Below are positions 33,583-43,775 of a stretch of 64,000 bases of DNA, piece by piece. A program made the translations under genes and the position numbers. Where the stretch lies: assembly GCA_963971405.1 (NCBI GenBank), contig OZ020486.1, forward strand, positions 29,597,419-29,661,418, written 5' to 3'. Numbering within the stretch: the stretch's first letter is position 1; the number at the start of each line of letters is the position of its first letter. This DNA is from Psococerastis gibbosa. Its lineage: Eukaryota > Arthropoda > Insecta > Psocodea > Psocidae. The notes beneath the pieces were generated by a model that did no database searches, was not told where the DNA came from, and worked only from the letters and a program-made list of their open reading frames with translations.

Positions 33583-33982
33583 CGTCACCGTATTTGTATT
33601 TAGCACTAGCAGGTCGGTGGAAACCCCGCGTTATGAATTCAAAAATGAGCTAGCTAGCCTGCTAAATCTGAAAACGGAAACATGTCTCCCGCAAATTAAT
33701 CTTGTTTCCTGAATTTGCTGGATAGTAGGAATATTTAACTACACCTCCTTATCAATTATTGCACGCTAATACAGTTTTTCTGTTTTGTGGGCAAACTACT
33801 AACTAAGCCCGTATGCGATTTCGAAGAAATATTCGAATGTTTATAAAAATCCTATCTCTGCTTTGGGCAAATTTCGGCTGAGGTTTCAATTTTATCATGC
33901 GCACACTCATTTTTTCCAATTAAAACAGGTTTGGCACTTACAAACAAAATTTCGAATTTTTGTTAATTTTTTAAGGTAACTG

Positions 33983-34108
33983 AGTCTTGAAGCAGCTCCA
34001 ATAATCGTTTTTCTGACACTTGAAATCCGGAGGACTATTGAAGTTGCCACTGCTTTGGGAGAGGCAAGTGAAACGTTAATAGTCAGACGGATCATTGGAG
34101 CCTGCACC
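33983..34108 (+). pseudogene. Possible relic of a helix-turn-helix coding segment
   Basis: A plus-strand frame without ATG reads about 40 residues, including EIRRTIEVATALGEASE and then a VRRII segment, ending at TAA 34106-34108. The spacing loosely resembles transposase helix-turn-helix blocks (A-x(3)-GVSExTVRRI). Codon use is ordinary, there is no wider homology I can see, and chance is a real alternative. Confidence 0.15.
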
Positions 34109-34531
34109 CTATAAATCCCAATTCGAGTTTTATTTGTTATTATAATCAGCCTTAATATACCGTGCGTAAAAGGTTAACCCAGCGGTTTTCAAATTGGAAG
34201 GCGCGGTTATCTAGCCAATTGTCGTTAAGAGCAACTAGTTACGAGCTATCTAACATTGTAGCAAACAATATTGAGCAAGCTTATATCATTCAATGCACAC
34301 GACTAGCAAACTTTATGTCTAGTGAGTACCCAACAGATTAAATTGTTACATTCATACATAACAATTACATAACTTAATACCATTCATCCAAGCATAAACG
34401 GAATTCTGTTGATTGTACTCAAATTGCAAGCTTTAGCATATTTATCGTAAGAGCAATCATCCCCAATACAGACTAGGAGTATAATGTTGTTAATGATACC
34501 GTACGGTACACATTTTAAACATTAAACATTA

Positions 34532-34788
34532 GTAAAGTAAAGTAAATTCGTGTCGGGGTGGTACTACCCGTGGGACAGGAGTTTTCAGGTTGCATCAACA
34601 GCCTCCTGTTTAACCTATCGACAGTCAGGGAAGACTGCCGGGACCGCCGGCTTTACATGCCCTCCGAAGCATGGTAGTCAGAAGATAAATAATTGTACCA
34701 CTAGAAAATTTTGGCGTTCGGGTGGGACTCGAACCAGTCACCTTCTGGATGATAGTCCGAGTCGTTACCTCTACGCCATTCTGACTAC
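34532..34788 (-). mobile_element. SINE family S2, full length with target duplication
   Basis: 257 bp flanked by exact 14-bp duplications AACATTAAACATTA (34518-34531 and 34789-34802). On the minus strand: a tRNA-like head (A box near TGGCGTAGAGGTAACG, B box GGTTCGAGTCCCAC), then the core CATGCTTCGGAGGGCATGTA and GCCGGCGGTCCCGG, then a distinct tail ending in TTTAC repeats. The head and tail differ from family S1 but the core is the same. Confidence 0.88.
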
Positions 34789-34802
34789 AACATTAAACAT
34801 TA

Positions 34803-37030
34803 AGAGAGAGAGCAACAGCGGCAGTTTACAAGACCAACAGAAAAAGTAATTGTTTTGTCAGAAATACAATAACTAATGTATGCTAATGGCAAGGAGCCAA
34901 TTATTCAGAACGATGTGCAATAAAATTGTAGAGATGCAGCACATTGGCATATATTTTACACGACAGTTTAAATTAGTAGTACCCTGCAGTCAGCACGTTT
35001 TACTTTCTCGTTACAATTGCAAATGCAAGACTTGATCGAGAGAGAATAGGGTACAAAACTGAAGTTTATTTAATTTAATTTTATAAGGCACGGGATCCTT
35101 GCGGATATTTGTGCCGTTCGGTGGGGATTTCTAATAAGTGATGGTGCATAGAACATGAAGGTAACAACTGAATAAGCATCAAAGCATAAAAACTGACGGT
35201 AATCTACTGAGGAACTATTGAGTATTGAGTGAATCCATCCAGTACACTACAGGTACTTACATCAAGGGAGTACAAACCGTTTCTAAAGAAATAGCGAATA
35301 GTCAGCGCTCTTTACTCTTTTCTGTATCATACAATAAGTGTCATATATCTTTTGACCAAACACGTATAGCGCTCATATCCATGATAATAGAAACGCCATC
35401 CATATGTAGTAGTTGATAGATGGATTCCTTCAATAAATAAATATTGTTGACGCTGACTGCCTAGTCAATCACAGTTCTGTTCTTGTATCATAAGAAAAAG
35501 TCAGGGAATATAGTAGTACGGTAGCTGTACACTGGCGTAACGATAGGTTTTCAAAGAGCCGGTGTTTTATTTGGAACCCCCCCCCCCCCATTTTAATAAA
35601 AATGTAGAAAAGGGAAAATCCGTTCTCATGGACGTACGCAGCTTTTAAATTAACGTCCCTTTGTGCAGGCACCCAAGGGTTCAGGAGGCACAAGGGGGAA
35701 TTAAAAAAAAAATAGGCCTGAAATTGTAGGCTTTTACTCATTTTGATGGCAGTAACGTTTAGATTCAATCGTCTAAGAATATTACTGCAAATAAGTGGGG
35801 GTCTCCACCGGAAGAAATTTTGAATAAATAGGCGCAAAATAGTGAGTTTCTACTGAAGCGCAGGGCTATAAGTGGTTGCCTTATTCCCAATTAATAGACG
35901 GCGGCGCGCCCCTGGACAAATGAGAACTCAGCTTAAGTAAATAGTTTGTTTACCATAGAATTTGAATTCAGAGAAACCCTGTCACATGAGGCAACGATAG
36001 TGAAATTGTCAAAAAGTTTATGTAAACCAGCGTTATTGGGTATTGCAGGCTGACTGCTGATGCCTAGACTATATAAACCCCCAATGCACAATGAAATCCA
36101 AATAATTACAGTATATTTTGGTATTTTTAAATTTTATTTTTTGTTGTTGTATAATATGCATGTTGAATATTTTATGTCCATTTGTCCCCCCCCCTTGGCT
36201 ATGTGGCGCCCGGGCGGACCGCCGACCGCCCCGCCTCCCCCCCTCTCTCTCTTTACGCAAATGTAGAGCTGCGTACCTACGGCGAAATAGTATTGAGGCA
36301 GAATTAACGGCTGACCAATAACAAATGTAATCTAAATAGTCAGTAATCTAAATGGGGAAATGGAGAAAAATACATAGCCTTACCTTGTAAGCGTTACCAG
36401 GAGAGCAAAAGCGCGGGCCCGAAATCTCAATTCTTGTACGATTCTATAGAGACTTTAACACATGATTAATGACCAACTGTAGAATATTACACCTTAACTA
36501 CATAAAGAACAGCACAAAAAAAGAAACTATTCCATTGTCATAAATAATTACAAGGAAGGAATATGTTGTTAAAGAAATATAAAATTAAACACTATGCAGC
36601 GGCAGCTATGACAATTATTAGCTGTAAGCAGTCTAAGCACTGAACTATATATATATACACTGGAAATACACCAGGAGCGCTAGGGCTGTCGGCAACGGAC
36701 AAAACCTGATATCTTGGATATTATGGCAGAAGCGTTCCATGCCATATACACTTACGTGTAAATTTGATGTATTTCAATAATTTTTTTAATACGATTAATT
36801 GACATTTTCTGCTTTTGTAATATTTATTTATTTATTATAGAACAATATTCTATGGTCAAACACCGGCATTTATGAAGATTTATTAATATTTAGCTAGGAA
36901 TATGTTACTAAGAAAAATTGTGTCAAGCAGCAATTTAACAAAAGATAGTCAAACTATTTAGTCCAATCTAACCATGCTCATCTATTTAATTGCATTGGGA
37001 CTAAATTTGAAGTGTTCAACTTCCTAAATG
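34803..37030. other. Non-coding stretch with C-rich tracts
   Basis: No gene is recognised. A C run at about 35578-35590 follows ACTGGCGTAACGATAGG (35531), which resembles the TTGGCGTAA terminus of family D, but no partner end is found. A GC-rich patch at 36185-36245 (GCCCGGGCGGACCGCCGACC) is simple-sequence-like; frames on both strands across it are artefacts of the C run. Confidence 0.35.
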
Positions 37031-37039
37031 TAGGCTCCT

Positions 37040-37500
37040 ACCTATACCAGGAGTAGATCCAGCCCATTGGGGGGGGGGGGGGGGTAATTTGGCTCAAAAT
37101 ATAATAAACATATGTAGTATCCTTTATATTATAACGTAATAAGTTAGGCAACTTACAACAGGCTAGCTTATAAGATTTTGGGGGCAGCTCCCCCCTTCAT
37201 CTGTCCTTGACTACACTTCAACTAGAATAAGCAGACTATAAAAAGAATAAGTAGTCACTCTGGCTAGACCCCATGGACGGATACAAGGAGGCAGGTTCCC
37301 CCCCCCCCTGGATCCACCCCATGGACGGAGACAGGGGGCGGATATCCCCCCCCCCCAAAAAAAAATGCAGTAAATCTATTTTATAAGTTAATTTTTATAA
37401 CGCTCTGATTTAATCGATACTACATAGGTTTTTCCTATTTTGACCCACAGCTACCCCCCCCCCCCCATGAGCTGGATCCGTCCCTGATCCACCCAAACCT
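37040..37500. mobile_element. Cluster of family B-like ends with C and G runs
   Basis: GTAGATCCAGCCCATTGG then a G run (about 37070-37083), GGATCCACCCCATGGACGGA near 37310-37330, C runs at about 37299, 37347 and 37455, and AGCTGGATCCGTCCCTG at about 37472. These look like two or three overlapping copies of a GGATCC(G/A)CC-ended element; exact boundaries are unclear. Confidence 0.5.
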
Positions 37501-37918
37501 GCATTCGAATTTATAAATCTCATAGCCTACTTATTATGCTTACACGATGTGAATATTCTGTGTGCTATCATCGATGAAAAAATATTGCAGTGTAGTAGGC
37601 CAATGCTGTTGATTTAGGGATGTCAATATCAATAAGCCTAATAATTTCTAGACATTTTGCAGTAAGTGTGATTTGCAAGAAAGCCACGAAATTCGCCCAG
37701 ATGGGAAATAAAAACACTTTTTTCCTCTGTAAATTTGCCTTATAGTGTTTCGCTATTTTTATTCACTATCAAAACTTAGGTTCTGCAGGACTAGGCCTAC
37801 TTAGGCTGCAGGAATTATCAGCTTCCTAAAAGAATTTTAAACTTGACTAACTAAAGGCGCTTGAGGTTGAAACAATAATAATAATAATAATAATTAGTAT
37901 AAAAATTGTACAGGACGA

Positions 37919-38240
37919 TCAAGGCCGTAGCCAGGTTTTTTTCGGGAGGGGGGGGGGGGGTAAAAATTTCATTGGGTATTACATAGTGGTTTTTATGTTT
38001 CCTCTCAAAATCCGATTCTATCTAGTGTCAAGCCATTTCATTTCGGGGCAGGGACGGTTTCAGAAAAGGTTTTGGGGGGGGGCGGTGGCCCAAAAAATAT
38101 CGCGTTTCCCTTACTTCAGTAATAATTTCTCTTAATTTCCTTCAAAAGTCCATTCTAACTAGCATAATGCTATTTCTCTCGGGGGGGGGGGCGCCCCCTC
38201 CGCCCCCAAAGGCTCCCCCCCCCCTTGGCTACGGCCTTGA
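37919..38240. mobile_element. MITE family C, copy 1
   Basis: TCAAGGCCGTAGCCAGG at 37919 mirrors CTTGGCTACGGCCTTGA at 38240. Long G or C runs lie just inside both ends. The interior CTCAAAATCCGATTCTATCT matches the 45902-46079 copy inverted. Preceded by a short TAA repeat at 37874-37892. Confidence 0.8.
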
Positions 38241-38887
38241 GGACAAATGAAAGTGTGCAATTTGTTAACATAATGATTAAGAAAACTGAAATAAATCCAT
38301 AAATGTTGCCTCAACTAATGACCAAACCATGGGAACACTTACTAGTGAAAAGTAATATTTTCCCCCGTTTCTCGACATACCTGGAACCTATTTGTGCATT
38401 TATAAGCAGAGCAAGATATGACCATTATGCCAAACCAAAGAAAAACTGAATAAATGGGTAAATAGATTAAATAACAGGCAATGAAATACGTCTAAATCGC
38501 ATTGAACGCAATGGAGTCAACCACTTCTTGCCATAATAACCCTTTTTGTCACGTGACCAAAAGTGAAGACATTTGTGCAGCGTGGGCTAGGTGCCGTGGT
38601 AGAAATCCATGCTGTAAGCTTTTGCTATGTTATGAACTCATTAGAGTAATAGTGCACCGCCTTGTAGGAACGCTAGGTATTAGTTATTGCCGCGGAAATT
38701 TTCCCGCCAATATTCTTTTAATCTATTCATTTTTTTATACGTATTACTACATTTGCCTTGATTTGCAAATCAAAGTATTATGAAACATTTACAATAATGT
38801 CACAATACATACACATACAGTACACGGCATGCGTTTACAATTCGGTAATATCATTCGTACTGTAGGTGGATTAACTTTAACATTAAG

Positions 38888-39308
38888 AATAGGATTAAAG
38901 GATTGTAAATAAACCCCTATGTGTCACGTGAAGGTGTTTAAAAGGAAAACCAAGGTGTTAGCCGTTAATTCGCATTGATTCAAGTTTTTAAGCATAAACT
39001 GCAAAATGCGTGGGAAATTTTTGGTGAGTTTTCATTTTTTTTCACTCAGATTTAAACACATTTATTACTAAAATTCTTAATAATTATGTATTCCAAAATT
39101 ACAACTGTACATTTTAATGTTTATTAGTATTTCCTTCAATTGTAATGCAACTTTTTATTCTCTTGTATTCCAATAATTTATTCATTTTAAAGTTCCCACG
39201 CATTAGCACGCTTTTGGAAACAATTGAATCAATGGCGAACACCTTGGGGTTTATTTTGACTCCGTCCCGTGACAGCTTGGGGTTTATTTGCATGAATTTA
39301 ATCCTATT
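38888..39308. mobile_element. MITE family H, complete palindrome
   Basis: AATAGGATTAAA at 38888 mirrors TTTAATCCTATT at 39308. The arms share TGTAAATAAACCCC, CCAAGGTGTTAGCC and GCGTGGGAAA blocks in inverted order. The 421-bp interior has only AT-rich frames. 38241-38887 holds nothing recognised. Confidence 0.7.
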
Positions 39309-39779
39309 CCCGATATTAAAGTTCCCAAATTGCCATAGTATATAGGGCTGCTGGTAGTAGTCTGATTAGCAGATGTATAACAATTAACTATTTTTGTATT
39401 TGCTTTTTAAATTAATTAACCTCGGAGAAAGGAAGATCTGAAAAAATGGAGGAAAAGAGAATGATGTCGGGGGTGTGTAGGAACTTGGCTCGCGCCTTCC
39501 GCGGGCGTTTATTACAAGCTGAGTCTCCACCTTGCCGGGGGTAGTATGCCGACCACTTCACCAAATCCGTTTAGTGACGTCGACAGCATATACATAATAT
39601 ACCACTCCAGCAATGTGTTGGAGACTCAGGTTCAAATCAGCTGTTCCCGTCCATTTTTCCTGTTACATGACAGCACACTATATTGAAATAAAAAACGAAC
39701 ATTTTCCTGCTGGTGTGGTGGAGGATGAACTTGTCATTATGGTATATAACGCGATTCACGCGGAGGTTTGTCGCTCTGT

Positions 39780-39937
39780 CAAGTCCGGACCCCCCCCCCC
39801 CCCGAAATAAATGTTTGTATGTAAACCTGTATGGTTTGAAGAATTTATCCATTAATTCATTAATAAATTAGATTTTAAAAAAATGTTTGGACCCCCCCCC
39901 CCCCCCGAAATCAAAACCTGGGCACGGCCTTGTATAC
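39780..39937. mobile_element. Element with paired C runs and a family C-like end
   Basis: Two blocks of the form GGACCCCCC...GAAAT (about 39786-39808 and 39888-39911) flank 80 bp, and the right end reads CCTGGGCACGGCCTTG, close to the family C terminus. The left terminus is not recognised. Confidence 0.5.
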
Positions 39938-40744
39938 ACCTATTGTACCTATATTATTTGGGGGAGGGTGGACAACACCGGTTTAATTTGAATTTTCCAG
40001 TTTTCCTTGTTATTACGGATTTGTGGTCAGGAGGATTATTACATTATTGTACTATAGTACATGCACACTACACTTTTCTTATTAAGGCTTTTCGTCGTTC
40101 CCTTTCTACTCAAAATTGTTTTATAAGGTACATAAATATAAACTTCATTCAATACTGAGTGCATTTATTTTTTTAAAAGAAAGATGAGATTATTGATTGA
40201 AATGGTATTTCGATGATGATGGCTATTGGCTCAAAATTTAAGGAGACAGAAGTTTTGTCAGGACCTAGGTAGACCTAAGTTCCGGCTAATAAGCTGACAT
40301 ACGATTAATAATAACACACTATCAGACCAAAAAAATTAATTTTGGCCTCCAGTACATACAAAAATTTATCCTCCCCTTCTGCTGATAGATTAATTTGGAT
40401 ACGGTAACTGTAAATATACAATAAGACCTACAACTGCACCCAATTTAGGAAGGCTGTCGCCATGTAATAACTACAACCAATGAAGCTGAAGTTGTCCAAA
40501 TGAGGAACAGCTATTGGATACAGCGTAAAGCCTGCAAGTTGCAGCTACATTAGTATAATACATTCACCATTTATCAATTTAAATTTGCTTTTATTGCGCA
40601 TCGTACCGCAAAACGTCTGCAGCATACAACGAAGACAGCAGCGCTACTATGTCAAGAGCTTATTTTTAGGACGATCAATTAAAAAAAAAAAATCGTTTTC
40701 GCTGACGGAAAAGTTAAAACGCCTACCTTGCTATGGGAACGCAT

Positions 40745-41005
40745 AAGCTGATGATCATGTGTGGTATCCGGCAGAACAAGTCACTTAACGTCACCCACGG
40801 ACTAGACGAAAGCGCGACGGCAGAGAGGAGTGCCCCCCAAGCTTCCAAAGCGTCCGCGGAGCAACTGTCCGCCTGCCCGGGCCATCGGGGGACAGCAATG
40901 CTTCGCTCGTGCGCGGTGCGCTCGACGTGTGAGCTTACGGCCCTTCAGGTACCCCAGGTAATCCATCGTGCGGAGGTACCGCGGAACTGAACAGGCGCGG
41001 GCTCG
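40745..41005. promoter_or_regulatory. CpG-rich island of unknown role
   Basis: About 260 bp with many CpG dinucleotides (for example GCGCGACGGCAGAGAGGAGT, TGCGCGGTGCGCTCGACGTG) in an otherwise AT-rich, CpG-poor window. An 85-codon plus-strand frame (40733-40990) and a 54-codon minus-strand frame have no recognisable domain. CCCCAGGTAATC near 40950 resembles a splice donor. It could be a promoter with a first exon, or a GC-rich repeat. 40000-40744 and 41006-41590 hold nothing recognised. Confidence 0.3.
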
Positions 41006-41591
41006 CTAAATTATTTGACAGTTGGAGCTGTTATCTGCAATGTGTTGTCCAAGTCGATTATAGAGATGGCTGCTTGAGTATATATAGGCATTAGGTAACC
41101 AGCAGCAGTTGCTGCAATAGCATACGTGAATATATGACCAGAAGCTTGGTATATGGTAGCAGACGGGGAATCGCTGTTATGAAGGGGCACTTCAGCTTTT
41201 GTTCACTGTTGTAATAAAATAAAGAAAATACACGAATTATTATTTTGTTAGAGTTGCATGCAATGCGGTCAATAATGGTTAGACATAGAAACCCAGGGGA
41301 GTGATAAATTTAGGCTATATATAGCCATTAATGTCGCTTAGCTCAAGACTCACTGGAGGTGCGCCTCTACATTGAGTTAAAATGAGAAATGCTGAAAACC
41401 AACTATTTCCCACTGGTACTTCCAAATTTTCTTCGAGCCCACTTTCCAATGATAGTTTACAATATAATGAGCCACAATTTCAGTAATATTTTCCACATTC
41501 ACTAGCTTTGTTATTACTAAAAAAAAACAAATAAATCAAATTACTTGGCCAAGTAGGTATTACTAAAAATTATATATGTAAATATATTGTA

Positions 41592-41630
41592 GAAGCGACC
41601 GGTTTCGGCACTAAACCATCGTCAGGCTAC
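41592..41630 (-). ncRNA. Hammerhead-like ribozyme motif, copy 1
   Basis: The minus strand reads GTAGCCTGACGATGGTTTAG then TGCCGAAACCGGTCGCTTC. It has the catalytic-core patterns CUGANGA and GAAA, a GUC cleavage triplet and a self-complementary ACCGGU at stem III, as in the dimer-type hammerheads of Penelope-like elements. One extra U follows CUGACGA compared with the classic core, and stem I pairs only partly. Activity is unproven. Confidence 0.35.
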
Positions 41631-41896
41631 ATGACAGACACACAAATAACATAGTGAACTACCACAACTTTATGTCTGGGGCTTATACATGCCACCCTCG
41701 CTAACAAAAATCTAGGACCCAATCCTGAACACCTTTCTGGTGTTTTAGGGGATGAACGCTTTTCTGTTGGGTGAACAACTACCTCGGTATCGAATTTTGA
41801 ATCTTTCGCTACTATAGTACTAAACAGTAGGCTGCATAAAAATAAAGTTTCGTCCCATAGATATTCGAATGTAATTTTATCTCTCCAATAAGCTGT

Positions 41897-42010
41897 CATT
41901 ATATTATTATTATTATATTACATTAATAATAATAATAATAATAAATCGTCTTTATTGAACAGCGTAGTTAGGGCCAGTGGCCCTTTCTTACACTAAACTG
42001 ACTAAATTAA
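41897..42010 (-). mobile_element. Retroposon 3' end shared with SINE S1
   Basis: On the minus strand it ends GTTCAATAAAGACGATTTAT followed by ATT repeats, preceded by AGTGTAAGAAAGGGCCACTG and GCCCTAACTACGC. The SINE S1 tail reads AGTGTAAGAGAGGGC and GCCCTAGCTCCGC. This may be the 3' end of the LINE that mobilises S1, or a truncated S1 relative. Confidence 0.5.
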
Positions 42011-42019
42011 CACTAGTGG

Positions 42020-42265
42020 CAGGGTGGTATGGCCGTACCCGGGAATTTTGAGAGAGAGGGGAGGGGGGGTTAACAAACGAAGATTCATGTGACTGCAATA
42101 TTACTGCACATTTTTACACTCCAAGACGTATTGAAAAGACTGCTACTAGGGGGTCTATGAGGGCCACCCGGGAAATATTTGTTTAAAAATATGGGTGCTA
42201 AATTGGGGGTCACGCAATATGGCGGAAAAGGGGTTAACCCCCCCCCCCTCCGCCGGGGTAGGGCA
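42020..42265. other. G/C-run-bounded segment
   Basis: A G-rich tract at about 42057-42070 and a C run at about 42238-42250 (GGTTAACCCCCCCCC) bound 200 bp; GGGGGGGTTAAC and GGGGTTAACCCCC are partly inverted. Probably another poly(C)-type element; the ends are not defined. Confidence 0.35.
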
Positions 42266-42676
42266 GAATAGGCTCAATTTACAGACAATACTGCAGTATA
42301 TACACTAAGTAAGTGTTTAAAAAAAAGGATGGTTTATGGCTGAATCACAGCCAGTGAGGTGTAGCTAATCTAATAAGAGTAGGTAATCGCGCTGCAGTTA
42401 TCATAATCCATAAGAAAACAGTGCGAGCTATGCAACATAAATTTACTCTCCATGATTCAAAAATGATATCACTAATGCAGTTCCAACGTTAGCCAAGGTT
42501 ATGCTGACGATGGCGCCTTAAGGCATTATTTCGTGTAATAGGCTATGCCTTGTGATCTGTACGGTAGGCCAACCAAATTTGAATTTGTAAAATGATAAGC
42601 TATCTTACCCCCCTTTACTTTTCAAATGTTCGTTTAATATATAACTAATATTGATTGTTTTATCTGTTTTCAATCG

Positions 42677-42712
42677 CACTTGACGATGGCGTGAGCCGAA
42701 ACCGGTTGTGAA
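42677..42712 (+). ncRNA. Hammerhead-like ribozyme motif, copy 2
   Basis: GCACTTGACGATGGCGTGAG then CCGAAACCGGTTGTG. It shares TGACGATGG, CCGAAA and ACCGGT with copy 1; stem II is clear here (GGC-GUGA-GCC). The first core base departs from CUGANGA. It faces copy 1 in the opposite direction, 1.05 kb away. Confidence 0.3.
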
Positions 42713-43006
42713 TTTTTAATTTAATTTAATTCGTAAAACTATACAAAGTTAATTTTAACAATGAGTAATATTGAAAATGGAAAATTATTATTAGGGCTAC
42801 TCACATACCAGTGGCAAGGTCGGAGAGCATAGAAATCGAAATGAACAAACATGAACAATTGTAAGTTTATATTGGTAGGCCCTATACAAGTTATTTTTTT
42901 TTTTCTACTCTCCCTTTGAAGTTTCCCACATAGGTATTGAGTAGGGCTACCGCTATTATTGTGCGAATGAGCATAGTGATAAATATTGACGTTTTTGTTC
43001 TATTAC

Positions 43007-43441
43007 TAAGGCGCCCATTCCACATACGTACAACGTCAATGAAAATTATGAAATTGAAGGACATTTCAATTTCTCATTGAAGGGGGCCATTCCATATGGT
43101 TTTAAAAAATTGACAATTTTCAATTGAAGCGTATGCGCCAAATGTTTGAAATTTGTTTCTTGAAATTGTATTTGTTTTCTTCGTCGCCTTATTATTTAAT
43201 CCTTATTATAATTTTTATACAGAAATGCTTTCTTTTTAGAGAAATCAATTCAAATAGTTGTACTTGTCATATCACATGACGCCATTTTTTAATTTTAGAT
43301 TGTTTGTTTCATTGTTTGTGATTTTACTCTATTATCAATTGATCATTGATCAATTTTAACAATGGCATAGAGTAAAATTGAAATGCCCTTCAATTTCATA
43401 ATTTTCATTGACGTTGTACGTATGTGGAATGGGCACCTAAG
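43007..43441. mobile_element. MITE family E, copy E5, inside SINE S1
   Basis: GGCGCCCATTCCACATACGT mirrors ACGTATGTGGAATGGGCACC, with TAA directly repeated on both sides. It lies between S1 tail and body. The interior keeps the small palindrome TTTTACTCTATTATCAATTG to GCATAGAGTAAAA. Confidence 0.8.
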
Positions 43442-43520
43442 CGAACCTATCGGAGTTAGGGCTATAAAGCCTTATCTTACACTCAACTAAGAAGTCCCGG
43501 GACCACCAAAGCATGGCCAG

Positions 43521-43679
43521 CAGCCTGATCATGGCGATTATAATACCGGTATTTATTTAATCCCCTTGTATTAAAAATGTAAACAAGATAATTTTATAAT
43601 TGAAAGTGCTATTCAAAATTTGTCTGTTTACATTGTTAATACCAGGGGATTAAATAAATACCGGCATTATAATCGCCTG
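43521..43679. mobile_element. MITE family G, copy 3, inside SINE S1
   Basis: CAGCCTGATCATGGCGATTA on the left and ATTATAATCGCCTG on the right, with CAG repeated at 43518-43520 and 43680-43682. The right terminus lacks the outer bases CGATCAGG seen in other copies. Confidence 0.8.
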
Positions 43680-43775
43680 CAGAAAATCTAGCAAGTGCGG
43701 GACTCGAACCAACAACCTTTCAGGTCAATGCCGGAGTCTGTACCACTACTCTGCATGTTCGTAGTAGTACCAGAG

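Larger units (their letters stand above)
33099..33633. mobile_element. MITE family E, composite palindrome (E4)
   Basis: Outer arms GGCGCGGTTTCCACCGACCT and AGGTCGGTGGAAACCCCGCG are flanked by direct TTA duplications. Both continue through AATACGGTGACGTGG and GTAACAGACATTCAAGAC to an inner palindrome (33170-33428) whose own ends look like the outer ends. A SINE F copy (33448-33582) interrupts the right outer arm. Confidence 0.8.
42990..43775 (-). mobile_element. SINE family S1, interrupted by two MITEs
   Basis: Three blocks make one SINE: the tail 42990-43006 (TTTTTGTTCTATTACTA), the body 43442-43520 (CGGAGTTAGGGCTATAAAGC to AAAGCATGGCCAG) and the head 43682-43775 (GCGGGACTCGAACC B box at 43698-43711). 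They are separated by E5 and G3. Their order and content match the intact copy at 44621-44820. Confidence 0.8.

Noticed and set aside
36060-36321. Three overlapping frames on both strands near a GC-rich patch
   Set aside because: They are driven by C runs and a CT-rich simple repeat, with no conserved motif.
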